Below are positions 1 to 6,285 of a stretch of DNA of 19,676 nucleotides, in pieces. This stretch comes from DATMNR01 sp963702765 (GTDB lineage Bacteria > Chloroflexota > Ktedonobacteria > Ktedonobacterales > Ktedonobacteraceae), in assembly GCA_963702765.1 (NCBI GenBank), contig CAVPEB010000045.1:1-19676 (forward strand). The letters are read 5' to 3'. A program made the translations under genes and the position numbers. Every line of letters starts with the position of its first letter. Within the stretch, counting starts at the first letter, position 1. The notes under the pieces were generated by a model that did no database searches, had not been told where the DNA came from, and was given only the letters and a program-made list of their open reading frames with translations.

Positions 1-117
1 AGCAGGAAATAGCAAGGATGTTCAAGTTTACATGCATTGTTACTTGAATAAAAATGATTCGTCTCTGACGTGTAGACAAATCATAACCAGCACTCCGAAA
101 TAGGATAATGAAGTAGT
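1..117. other. Left flank of element 1; former 5' region of the 1625 gene
   Basis: AT-rich stretch with no convincing coding region. It was probably the promoter and leader of the glycosyltransferase gene that now starts at 1625, separated from it by insertion of element 1. An AGGA at 103-106 may be the remains of the original ribosome-binding site: joining base 117 to 1625 puts it 11 bases before the ATG. By analogy with studied IscB systems, the last 15-20 bases before 118 would be the guide portion of omega-RNA 1. No promoter hexamers are convincing. Confidence 0.4.
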
Positions 118-347
118 GTCAAGGACCCAACCCCTTACAATGGGACGGGTTTGCGAAAGCCCAACTTGACTAGTCTTGGTGCGCAAGCACTCCGTTTTTC
201 CGGTCACGATACCTTCAGGTGCCAGTTCTAGCCTGTTGCCCTATCGTTGGTGATTAACAGACCTGATGGGAAGGTCGGTGTTGCCAACACGACAAGCCGG
301 TGAAACTTTGACGAAGAGCACCTCACTCCCGAAAGGAGGTACACGTT
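118..347 (+). ncRNA. omega-RNA (HEARO RNA) 1
   Basis: Structured region directly upstream of iscB-1. Visible stems: CAAG 120-123 with CTTG 175-178 closing a domain; GGGTTT 147-152 with AAGCCC 157-162 around a GCGA tetraloop; GTGC 179-182 with GCAC 187-190 around a GCAA tetraloop. A GATTAACAGACCT segment and a following GAAACTTTGACGA segment resemble blocks in RNAs 2 and 3. The RNA would guide the IscB nuclease, with the guide supplied by sequence just left of 118. The 3' end is uncertain; the RNA region runs into the iscB ribosome-binding site at 332-340. The call rests on position, fold and similarity to RNA 2; a covariance-model search was not possible. Confidence 0.7.
332..340 (+). promoter_or_regulatory. 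Strong ribosome-binding site for iscB-1
   Basis: AAAGGAGGT lies seven bases before a TTG codon at 348. It decides the start, because no ATG lies at the right place and the translated sequence right after the TTG (FVYVLNCHG) is the family's conserved N-terminus. Confidence 0.75.
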
Positions 348-1593
348 TTGTTCGTGTACGTTTTAAATTGTCACGGAGAGCCACTTATGCCCTGCCAGCC
401 GCGCAAAGCACGGCTCTTGTTGAAAGCGGGCGAGGCCAAGGTGGTGAGAAGAGTTCCATTTACCATCCAACTGCTCTTTGGCAGCAGCGGATACAAGCAA
501 GAGGTCGCTCTCGGAATTGATGCGGGCACGCAACACATCGGAGTGTCGGCAACGACTGATAGGCCGGTGTTGTTTGAGGCGGAAGTCGCACCCAATCCGA
601 CCTTCAGCGATTACTTGCAACACGCAGGCAGTTGCGCCGTGCCAGAAGAAACAGAAAAACGAGGTATCGCGCGGAGCGATTTCTCAGAGGAGAAGACCCC
701 GAGGCTGGCTAGCCCCGTCGGTTCGGCACAAGGTAGACGGCCATATCAAAACGATCAGGTTGGTGCACAGGATTTTGCCAGTCTGCCACACGACGATTGA
801 GGTGGCACAATTCGATGTGCAGAAAATCATGCACCCTGAGATCGAGAGCGAGGGGTACCAGCAAGGCCCTCAACTGGGGTTCTGGAATGTGCGGGAGTAT
901 GTGTTGTTTCGGGATGGGCACCGGTGCCAGTGGTGTCAGGGCACATCCAAGAATCCGATCCTGCATGTGCACCACATCGAGAGTAGAAAGACGGGCGGCA
1001 ATCGTCCAGAGAACCTGATCACTGTGTGCGAAACCTGTCACGATCTGATTTATCGCACGCACCAGGAGCTGAAGCTCGAGCGCACATCTACTGGGTTTCG
1101 GGATGCATCACAGATGAGCATCATGCGATGGCACATCTACGAACAAGCCAACGCATTGTTTCAGAACGTCCATCTCACGTATGGGTACATCACGAAACAT
1201 TGCCGGATCGAGCACAACCTTGAGAAAACCCACGTGATGGATGCACGCTGTATCAGTGGGCATCCACTAGCTTGTCAACAGGGCACATCGTATCTGATCA
1301 AGATGGTCAGGCGCAACAACAGGCAGTTGCATAAAGCGACCATCAGGAAGGGAGGCAGGCGGCAGCGCAATACCGCTTCCAAATACGTGCATGGATACCG
1401 CCTGTTCGATTGTGTGAAGTATCAGGGAACCACGTGTTTCGTCTTTGGCAGGAGAAATTCTGGCTACTTCGATCTGCGGACCCTTGATGGGACACGGATC
1501 CACGCCAGTGCCAATTCAAAGCAAGTGACGCTGGTTCAAAGGGCTACGTCTTACCTGGTCGAAAGGAGGGTGGCGTTACCTCCCATCACCTAA
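348..1593 (+). pseudogene. iscB: iscB-1, RNA-guided nuclease ancestor of Cas9, two frameshifts
   Basis: IscB-family protein broken into three frames. Translation likely begins at TTG 348, seven bases after a near-perfect AAGGAGGT. Frame one (348 to about 600) holds the N-terminal PLMP-type domain (PLMPCQP) and RuvC-I motif GIDAGTQHIGVS. Frame two (about 608-685) holds the Arg-rich bridge segment LLATRRQLRRARRNRK. Frame three (about 686-1593) holds GWLAPSV, RuvC-II (IEVAQFD), the HNH domain (CQWC, HVHHIE, CETCH), RuvC-III (HVMDARCISG) and the C-terminal target-interacting region ending at a normal stop. Each junction fits loss of one base: for example 23 rather than 24 bases separate the RuvC-I strand from LLATRR. 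All expected catalytic residues remain, so the decay is recent or reflects sequencing error. As read it cannot make a full nuclease. Confidence 0.88.
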
Positions 1594-1624
1594 ACGGAAA
1601 TGGGTCCCTACGTCACGTCATGAG

Positions 1625-3034
1625 ATGAAACGTATCAAACCAATACTCCCCGCGATTGGCATTTTCTGTCTCGCATTAATCGTACGCATCATATATAACA
1701 ACACTGTCGCGTATCATTATTACCCCCTACATGACTCAGCTTTCTATCAGGGTATTGCATTTCATTTATTAAATGAACATTGCTTCTGCCTGGAGGCATA
1801 TGTTCCAACCGTTGATCGAGCTCCGTTCTGGCCAATTATTATTGCAGGTCTTTCTCTCATTTTTGGGCCGAGTGATTATTTCGCGCGCATCTTTCTGAGT
1901 CTCGTTGGCTCAGGAACATGTGTCCTGGTGTATTTCTTTGCTCGAGATTTGTTTAGCTGGCGTATCGGCGTCGTGGCGGGAGTCTTTGCAGCAATTTATC
2001 CCGAACTTTATATTTATGACGGCTGGCTTTATACGGAATTGCTCTATATATTTCTCCTTTTTGCTATTTGTTATGCATTGTATCGTTTGCAACTTACACC
2101 TGAGAGAAATTGGCGAATTTGGATTATATGCGGGGTATTACTTGGTTTACTCTCGCTCACACGTCCAAACGGCATTATTGTGATTGGTATATTTATCATT
2201 TGGTCTTTCATTATGGTCTGGCAAAAATTCTTATCAGTGCGAGTGACAATTCGAGGTGTTTTGCTTTCGACTTTGATTGCTATTGTATTAATAGCTCCCT
2301 GGACAGCTCGCAATTATCTGGTCTCACATTCATTCATACCAGTAGCGACTGGAGACGGAACAGTCCTGCTTGGCGCCTATAATAATGAGGTGCTGGTTAA
2401 ATCCACATATCCAGGAGGTCCAAAAGGCACCTGGATCAATCCCAATGTCTCAAGACCTGATGTTGTTCGGCCTTTCCCTCTCTACACATGTGCTCCCCCT
2501 TGCGAGGTCGCTCGCGAGGCAGCTTTTAAAGATGCGGCAATACAATGGATACAAACAAACATCAAAGTAATGCCCTATCTACTCAAGCTGCACTTTATCA
2601 ATATGTGGCAACCCAATACCTACGAGGCAGACCTTCCTACAGTTCGTTTCGCTCAACAACCCTCAACGCAATTCGTCGTGCACATGATGAAAACGTGGCC
2701 AATTTATCTATTTATACTCGCCACGCTTGGTCTGGTAGTCACATTGTGGCGCTGGCGTGAACTCTTATTCATCTACTTCATGATCATCTTGACAGTTGCG
2801 CAGAATATCGTCTACTACGGCAGCGCACGCTTGCGCGCTCCAATCGAGCCTATGCTTATTCTTCTGGCAGCAGGATTTATCTGGTGGGTAACACATAAAG
2901 AAAAAGGCACTTTGCGATGGTTGATTGATAAAATCCGGAGCAAAGACCAAATAGCAGCTCATACTTCTGATCAATCAGAGCGACCTTTAGCCTCGAATAA
3001 GGAGAGAATCCACAATGCCTCATCTCAAGCTTGA
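1625..3034 (+). CDS. GT39/ArnT-like polytopic membrane glycosyltransferase
   Basis: 469-residue membrane protein resembling the PMT/ArnT superfamily (GT-C fold), which moves sugars from polyprenyl-phosphate donors onto lipid or protein acceptors outside the membrane. Visible family features: a first transmembrane segment (about 8-25), the luminal HDSAFY motif with the acidic residue at about 37, RAPFWP at 65-70, many hydrophobic segments, LTRPNG, then APWTARNYL and a late SARLRAPIEPMLILLAAG segment. The last 50 residues are a charged cytoplasmic tail. Acceptor and donor cannot be told. The ATG immediately follows element 1; no ribosome-binding site is visible inside the element end, so expression is probably reduced or depends on element sequence. 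The 3' end overlaps the kamD pseudogene by 20 bases, suggesting a former operon. Confidence 0.78.
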   Translation: MKRIKPILPAIGIFCLALIVRIIYNNTVAYHYYPLHDSAFYQGIAFHLLNEHCFCLEAYVPTVDRAPFWPIIIAGLSLIFGPSDYFARIFLSLVGSGTCVLVYFFARDLFSWRIGVVAGVFAAIYPELYIYDGWLYTELLYIFLLFAICYALYRLQLTPERNWRIWIICGVLLGLLSLTRPNGIIVIGIFIIWSFIMVWQKFLSVRVTIRGVLLSTLIAIVLIAPWTARNYLVSHSFIPVATGDGTVLLGAYNNEVLVKSTYPGGPKGTWINPNVSRPDVVRPFPLYTCAPPCEVAREAAFKDAAIQWIQTNIKVMPYLLKLHFINMWQPNTYEADLPTVRFAQQPSTQFVVHMMKTWPIYLFILATLGLVVTLWRWRELLFIYFMIILTVAQNIVYYGSARLRAPIEPMLILLAAGFIWWVTHKEKGTLRWLIDKIRSKDQIAAHTSDQSERPLASNKERIHNASSQA

Positions 3035-3667
3035 CCAATCCCTGGTTGACGAAGCTCGTTCTCTCGCTTTCCATATTGCGGAGCCTGTCATTGATTTCAT
3101 TCGTATGCACACAACCGTTAGCATCGAACGTTCCACCTTACGTTTGATTGGCATAGATGGTATTGACGAAGAAGAAGTACCGCTGCCAAACAGCATTGTC
3201 GACAATGCTGTTTCATTGTTACCTGGTGGTATTTTGCGCCCCTTTGTAGCCGCTACACTCCAGAGTAATCTCTCTCCTCAAGCAACTGCTGAAGCGATTG
3301 GTCGCAAAGAACTCATACTCTGTGAACCACCACCAGAGGGTGACGAGCTTGCTGCTATTGATACTGAAGTCATGCGTCTAGTTCGGCAGGCAGTAACACA
3401 AATCCGATCTCGTAGTGCGGAACGTAGAGTTATGATCGGAGAATTGAGCAATCCACAGACACCATGGATTTATGTGATTGTTGCGACTGGAAATATTTAC
3501 GAGGATATTGTGCAGGCACAGGCGGCGGCACGGCAGGGTGCCGATGTCATTGCTGTAATTCGATCGACAGCACAGAGCCTACTTGATTATGTGCCATTTG
3601 GTCCAACAACTGAGGGCTTTGGCGGTACATATGCAACTCAGGCGAACTTTAAGCTTATGCGGCTTGG

Positions 3668-3880
3668 AGTCCTCTCTCGTCAAAGAGGGAGAAGCAAGTC
3701 GCGTGCGTGAGCACACATGACCACTTTTCTTCGGTTGTGAAAGAAGAGGACTATAGGTCGAGAGGCACTTCAGGAACAGGGCCAGTACTATCCCATCCCA
3801 AACCTGTGGAAACGGTTAAAGACCTACAACGTCTGGGTGCGAACAGGTTCCTGAGAAATCGTCCAGGCTAAAACAACGTA
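3668..3880 (+). ncRNA. omega-RNA (HEARO RNA) 3, without an associated nuclease
   Basis: GTCCTC 3669-3674 pairs with GAGGAC 3746-3751, closing a domain that contains small hairpins: TCTC 3675-3678 with GAGG 3685-3688; GTGC 3703-3706 with GCAC 3711-3714 around a GTGA tetraloop (the same arm as in RNA 1); and CTTT 3724-3727 with AAAG 3740-3743. Downstream, GGTTAAAGACCT matches GGTTAAACAGGT of RNA 2, and TTCCTGAGAAATCGTCCAGG matches TTCTCGAACTTTGTCGAGG of RNA 2. It could serve an IscB in trans. The call is by comparison inside the window; the 3' end is a guess. Confidence 0.62.
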
Positions 3881-4046
3881 AGAGTGTGTTGCTCATCTGG
3901 TGAGTATGGGTTGGTAGCCGTATCGCCCTCTACCTCGACTTGCGTGAAATGAAGTCTCGGTCGATGATACAGCAGCAGAAGGGTCTCTTTTCTCGCATTG
4001 AGGTGAGGCTGGGCACAAGCCTCTGCACGTAGGCTTTCAGCGATCG
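3668..4046 (+). mobile_element. ORF-less HEARO/omega-RNA element 3
   Basis: About 379 bp of foreign sequence inside the kamD pseudogene. The left side joins at CTTGG and the right side resumes at ATGAAG; the intact gene reads TTGG followed by ATGAAACG at 6944, so the break sits precisely before ATGA. The first 210 bases fold and align like omega-RNAs 1 and 2; the remaining 165 bases contain no recognisable IscB or transposase sequence on either strand. It is therefore either a deletion derivative or a natural non-autonomous element mobilised in trans. The left edge could be off by one or two bases. Confidence 0.72.
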
Positions 4047-4197
4047 ATGAAGTAAGTCGAATGCAGATTGCTACGTACAACTCACCAACGATTGTTCAAA
4101 TCCCTTGATGCCCGAGATAGCTGCAATGACTGCTCTAGAGTGTCTGGGATATGATGCTCACGATGCCCTTTATGGGAGCATCTTTCGTGATATTAAT

Positions 4198-4450
4198 GTC
4201 AGGTACCCGTCCCCAATGGGGACAGACTTGCGTGCAGCGAGTCTGAAACCTGTCCAGACTCAGTCCCTGCAAGGGACTATGTTCGGGAAGAAATTAGGTA
4301 TCAGTGGGTGCGCGGCCAGCCCACTGTTCTACGGTCCATGGTTAAACAGGTGTAGAGGGTGAAGCCAGTGCCATGGACGCCAAACCTTCTCGAACTTTGT
4401 CGAGGCAAACTTTACCTACGCAAGTAGAGGTCCAATAGGACACACGGACT
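4198..4450 (+). ncRNA. omega-RNA (HEARO RNA) 2
   Basis: Well-formed stems run through the region: CAGGT 4200-4204 with ACCTG 4248-4252 encloses GTCCCC 4209-4214/GGGGAC 4218-4223 and AGACT 4224-4228/AGTCT 4240-4244. Then AGTCCC 4262-4267/GGGACT 4273-4278, AGTGGG 4303-4308/CCCACT 4320-4325, GTCCATGG 4334-4341/CCATGGAC 4371-4378, CTCGA 4389-4393/TCGAG 4400-4404, and CTAC 4416-4419/GTAG 4424-4427 around a GCAA tetraloop. This dense chain of helices immediately before an intact iscB is the expected omega-RNA. The guide would be kamD-pseudogene sequence left of 4198. Transcription probably comes from the host gene's promoter. The 3' end near the iscB start is approximate. Confidence 0.82.
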
Positions 4451-4455
4451 CAGCT

Positions 4456-5772
4456 ATGTCAAAAGTGTTTGTGTTAGATTCCCATAAACAACCGCTCAAT
4501 CCCATTCATCCTGGCAGGGCGCGCATTTTGCTGTCAGCAGGGAAAGCGGCAGTGTATCGCAGATTTCCCTTCACCATTATTCTGAAAGCTGCCGTGGAGG
4601 AACCCATGGTAGAGCCCCTGCGCATCAAGATTGATCCTGGTGCCAACACCACGGGTATTGCCATTGTCAATGATGCGTCGGGGGAGGTGCTCTTTGCCGC
4701 CGACCTGCGCCATCGCGGCTTTGCTATCACCGCTTCCCTCACCCGGCGCCGATCAGTACGCCGGGGCAGGAGACAGCGGCATACTCGTTATCGCAAACCC
4801 CGCTTCACGAATTGCCACACCTACAAGAAGGGCTGGCTTCCTCCATCCTTGCAAAGCCGGATAGCCAATGTCATGACGTGGGTAGGACGGTTGCGCCGGG
4901 CGTGTCCCATTGCCGCAATCAGTGTCGAAATGGTGAAGTTTGACACACAACTCATGGAGCACGCTGAAATCTCGGGGATTGAGTACCAACAAGGCACACT
5001 ACAGGGCTATGAGGTGCGTGAATATCTGCTTGAGAAGTGGGGCAGGACGTGTGCCTATTGTGACGCCAAAGGGGTGCCTCTGCAGATCGAGCATGTCTAT
5101 CCTCGCTCACACTCTGGGGAGAGCCGTGTGGACGCACTGACCGTTGCCTGTGCCTCCTGCAATGACAAGAAAGGCACTCGGGAGATTACAGAGTTTCTGA
5201 AGCACGATCCAGAGCGATTGGCCCACATCCTTGCACAGTTGAAGCGTCCACTCAAAGATGCAGCGGCAGTCAATGCCACTCGTTGGCTGCTCTATGAGCG
5301 GCTAAAGGCGCAAGACTTGCCTTTGGAAACAGGCAGCGGTGGCCTCACCAAGTACAACCGTACCACACGCAACTTGCCAAAGGAGCACTGGATTGATGCG
5401 GCGTGTGTGGGCAGGAGCACGCCTGCAGCGTTGAATGTGAACCAGGTTCTTCCCTTACGCATCATCGCTACGGGACACGGGTGTCGGCAACGGTGCTTGA
5501 TGGATACGTTTGGCTTTCCACGCACAAACCCCAAGCAATCCAAACAGGTGAAGGGCTATCAGACGGGTGATATCGTGCGTGCGGTGGTGCCGTCGGGCAA
5601 GAAGGTCGGTACATATGTTGGCAAAGTGGCGGTGCGTACAAGCGGATCCTTTAATATCACGACGGCACATGGGGTAGTACAAGGGATCAGCCATCGCTTT
5701 TGTACACCCCTCCATCGGAGTGATGGCTATCGATACGAGAAAGGAGCTGCGTCATTTCCTCCCGCCGTCTGA
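4456..5772 (+). CDS. iscB: IscB-2, omega-RNA-guided HNH/RuvC endonuclease
   Basis: Intact 438-residue IscB, the transposon-encoded ancestor of Cas9, expected to cut DNA matching the omega-RNA guide next to a 3' target-adjacent motif. Domains: N-terminal PLMP-type domain (1-50, with RARILLSAGKAAVYRRFPFTI), RuvC-I with D60 (KIDPGANTTGIAI), Arg-rich bridge (97-117, RRRSVRRGRRQRHTRYRKPR), GWLPPSL (126-132), RuvC-II with E158 (ISVEMVKFD), HNH domain (about 185-245) with CAYC 199-202, H213 in IEHVYPRS and CASCND 232-237, RuvC-III with H311 and D314 (HWIDAACVG), and a C-terminal target-interaction region (about 360-438). Every catalytic residue is present. The start at ATG 4456 is set by family N-terminus (VFVLD); no good ribosome-binding site precedes it. 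Confidence 0.93.
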   Translation: MSKVFVLDSHKQPLNPIHPGRARILLSAGKAAVYRRFPFTIILKAAVEEPMVEPLRIKIDPGANTTGIAIVNDASGEVLFAADLRHRGFAITASLTRRRSVRRGRRQRHTRYRKPRFTNCHTYKKGWLPPSLQSRIANVMTWVGRLRRACPIAAISVEMVKFDTQLMEHAEISGIEYQQGTLQGYEVREYLLEKWGRTCAYCDAKGVPLQIEHVYPRSHSGESRVDALTVACASCNDKKGTREITEFLKHDPERLAHILAQLKRPLKDAAAVNATRWLLYERLKAQDLPLETGSGGLTKYNRTTRNLPKEHWIDAACVGRSTPAALNVNQVLPLRIIATGHGCRQRCLMDTFGFPRTNPKQSKQVKGYQTGDIVRAVVPSGKKVGTYVGKVAVRTSGSFNITTAHGVVQGISHRFCTPLHRSDGYRYEKGAASFPPAV

Positions 5773-6105
5773 ACACAGTTGGGTCCGCCATCCGTGATTT
5801 CTGATGAAAAGTACGCTTATCGATCACCCATTCTCCCTGTGTAGTAATGCTGCAGCGGGCATCACCAACGCAGTCGAAGATTATCATTTGACAACCCCCT
5901 ATGCGTTTGAAGCCGAGCATACAGTTGTTGCCTCGCAGTTTATCAATGAGCGCTTTGCCCAGATTAAAGATCTTCCACTGAACAGATGGTGCTCGGTCAC
6001 TCCTTCGAAATCGACCTCCTCAACGCAAAACCACTTGCTCTGTGTGATAACCTCAGAATAATTATTAGGCGTTCACTTCCCTGATTTATCTTTTCAGAGG
6101 TGTGC

Positions 6106-6285
6106 GTCTTTTTCCATCCGCATCAAGCAGTGCTAAGTCACATGCAAACAACCAATGGTAAACTATGGGCAAAGTACTTACTTGCATGATATACTGAACT
6201 CATAGCAAGACTGAATCAGCGTCACCTTCCTTCGATACCATCATAGATACACTGCGAGGATAAGGAGTAGAGGAGATTATTCACG
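6106..6285 (+). promoter_or_regulatory. Upstream region of intact kamD with a possible promoter and RBS
   Basis: Non-coding gap between the pseudogene remnant and intact kamD. TGATATACT at 6187-6195 looks like an extended -10 box (TG, one base, TATACT); no good -35 is visible. Two purine-rich runs, AAGGAGTAG (6262-6270) and GAGGAGAT, precede the ATG at 6286; the second ends about 8 bases before it and is the likely ribosome-binding site. Confidence 0.4.

Larger units (their letters stand above)
118..1624 (+). mobile_element. IscB/HEARO element 1 (iscB broken)
   Basis: About 1.5 kb element made of an omega-RNA region followed by an iscB gene. The left edge (GTCAAGGACCC) resembles that of element 2 (GTCAGGTACCC). 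Near the right edge GGGTCC begins exactly 23 bases before the boundary, the same spacing as in element 2. The base after the boundary begins ATGA (1625-1628), the flank reported for HEARO elements. No TnpA (Y1 transposase) gene is present, so movement would need a transposase supplied from elsewhere. The left boundary is inferred only by comparison with element 2, because no empty copy of this site is in the window. An alternative right edge at 1619 (another ATGA at 1620) is less consistent with the GGGTCC spacing. Confidence 0.8.
4198..5803 (+). mobile_element. iscB: IscB/HEARO element 2 (complete)
   Basis: 1606-bp element with an omega-RNA region and an intact iscB. Removing it rejoins GATATTAAT to ATGAAAAGTACG, matching GACATCAATATGAAACGCACG in the intact kamD (7087-7107) without any lost or duplicated base. 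Such seamless insertion is typical of single-strand IS200/IS605-like (Y1, TnpA) transposition. The right flank is ATGA. No transposase gene lies within, so a TnpA elsewhere in the genome is presumed. Confidence 0.9.
3015..6105 (+). pseudogene. kamD: kamD pseudogene, split by two omega-RNA elements and truncated
   Basis: Decayed copy of the lysine 5,6-aminomutase alpha subunit gene, clearly paralogous to the intact gene at 6286. Host pieces: 3015-3667 (open for about 217 codons from MPHLKLDQSL through YATQANFKLMR), 4047-4197 (diverged, with a frameshift before MPEIAAM at 4108, ending FRDIN), and 5804 to about 6105 (LIDHPFS through EAEHTVVASQFINERFAQI, then NHLL and a stop). Recognisable similarity fades near TGATTTATCTTTTCAG (6080-6095); the last roughly 165 codons are gone. 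The start has AAGGAGAG at 2999-3006. The nucleotide divergence from the intact copy is substantial, so the duplication is old. The first piece could still give a 231-residue truncated product ending in element 3, unlikely to be functional. Confidence 0.9.

Noticed and set aside
266..520. 84-codon plus-strand open frame over the omega-RNA 1 end and the iscB-1 start
   Set aside because: It runs through RNA stems and overlaps the conserved IscB N-terminus in another frame; no ribosome-binding site.
478..685. N-terminal part of a long plus-strand frame as a distinct protein start
   Set aside because: Only the part from about 686 on resembles IscB; the earlier codons overlie RuvC-I and bridge segments that are conserved in the other two frames.
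3668..3700. Right-end hairpin of a TnpB-type IS605 element
   Set aside because: The GTCCTCTCTC hairpin at first looked like such an end, but it lies at the left edge of the block and is followed by segments aligning with omega-RNAs 1 and 2, which fits a HEARO left end better.
3868..4080. 70-codon minus-strand open frame as a possible transposase remnant
   Set aside because: No Y1 transposase or TnpB motif; it crosses the boundary between element 3 and kamD sequence.
4105..4362. Independent small gene beginning MPEIAAM
   Set aside because: The first 30 codons are a kamD fragment and the rest is omega-RNA 2 sequence.
4506..4992. Several minus-strand open frames inside iscB-2
   Set aside because: They are antisense shadows of a gene with complete catalytic motifs.
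5804..6061. Independent 85-codon gene
   Set aside because: It is the third fragment of the kamD pseudogene; its ATG is part of the ATGA insertion flank.
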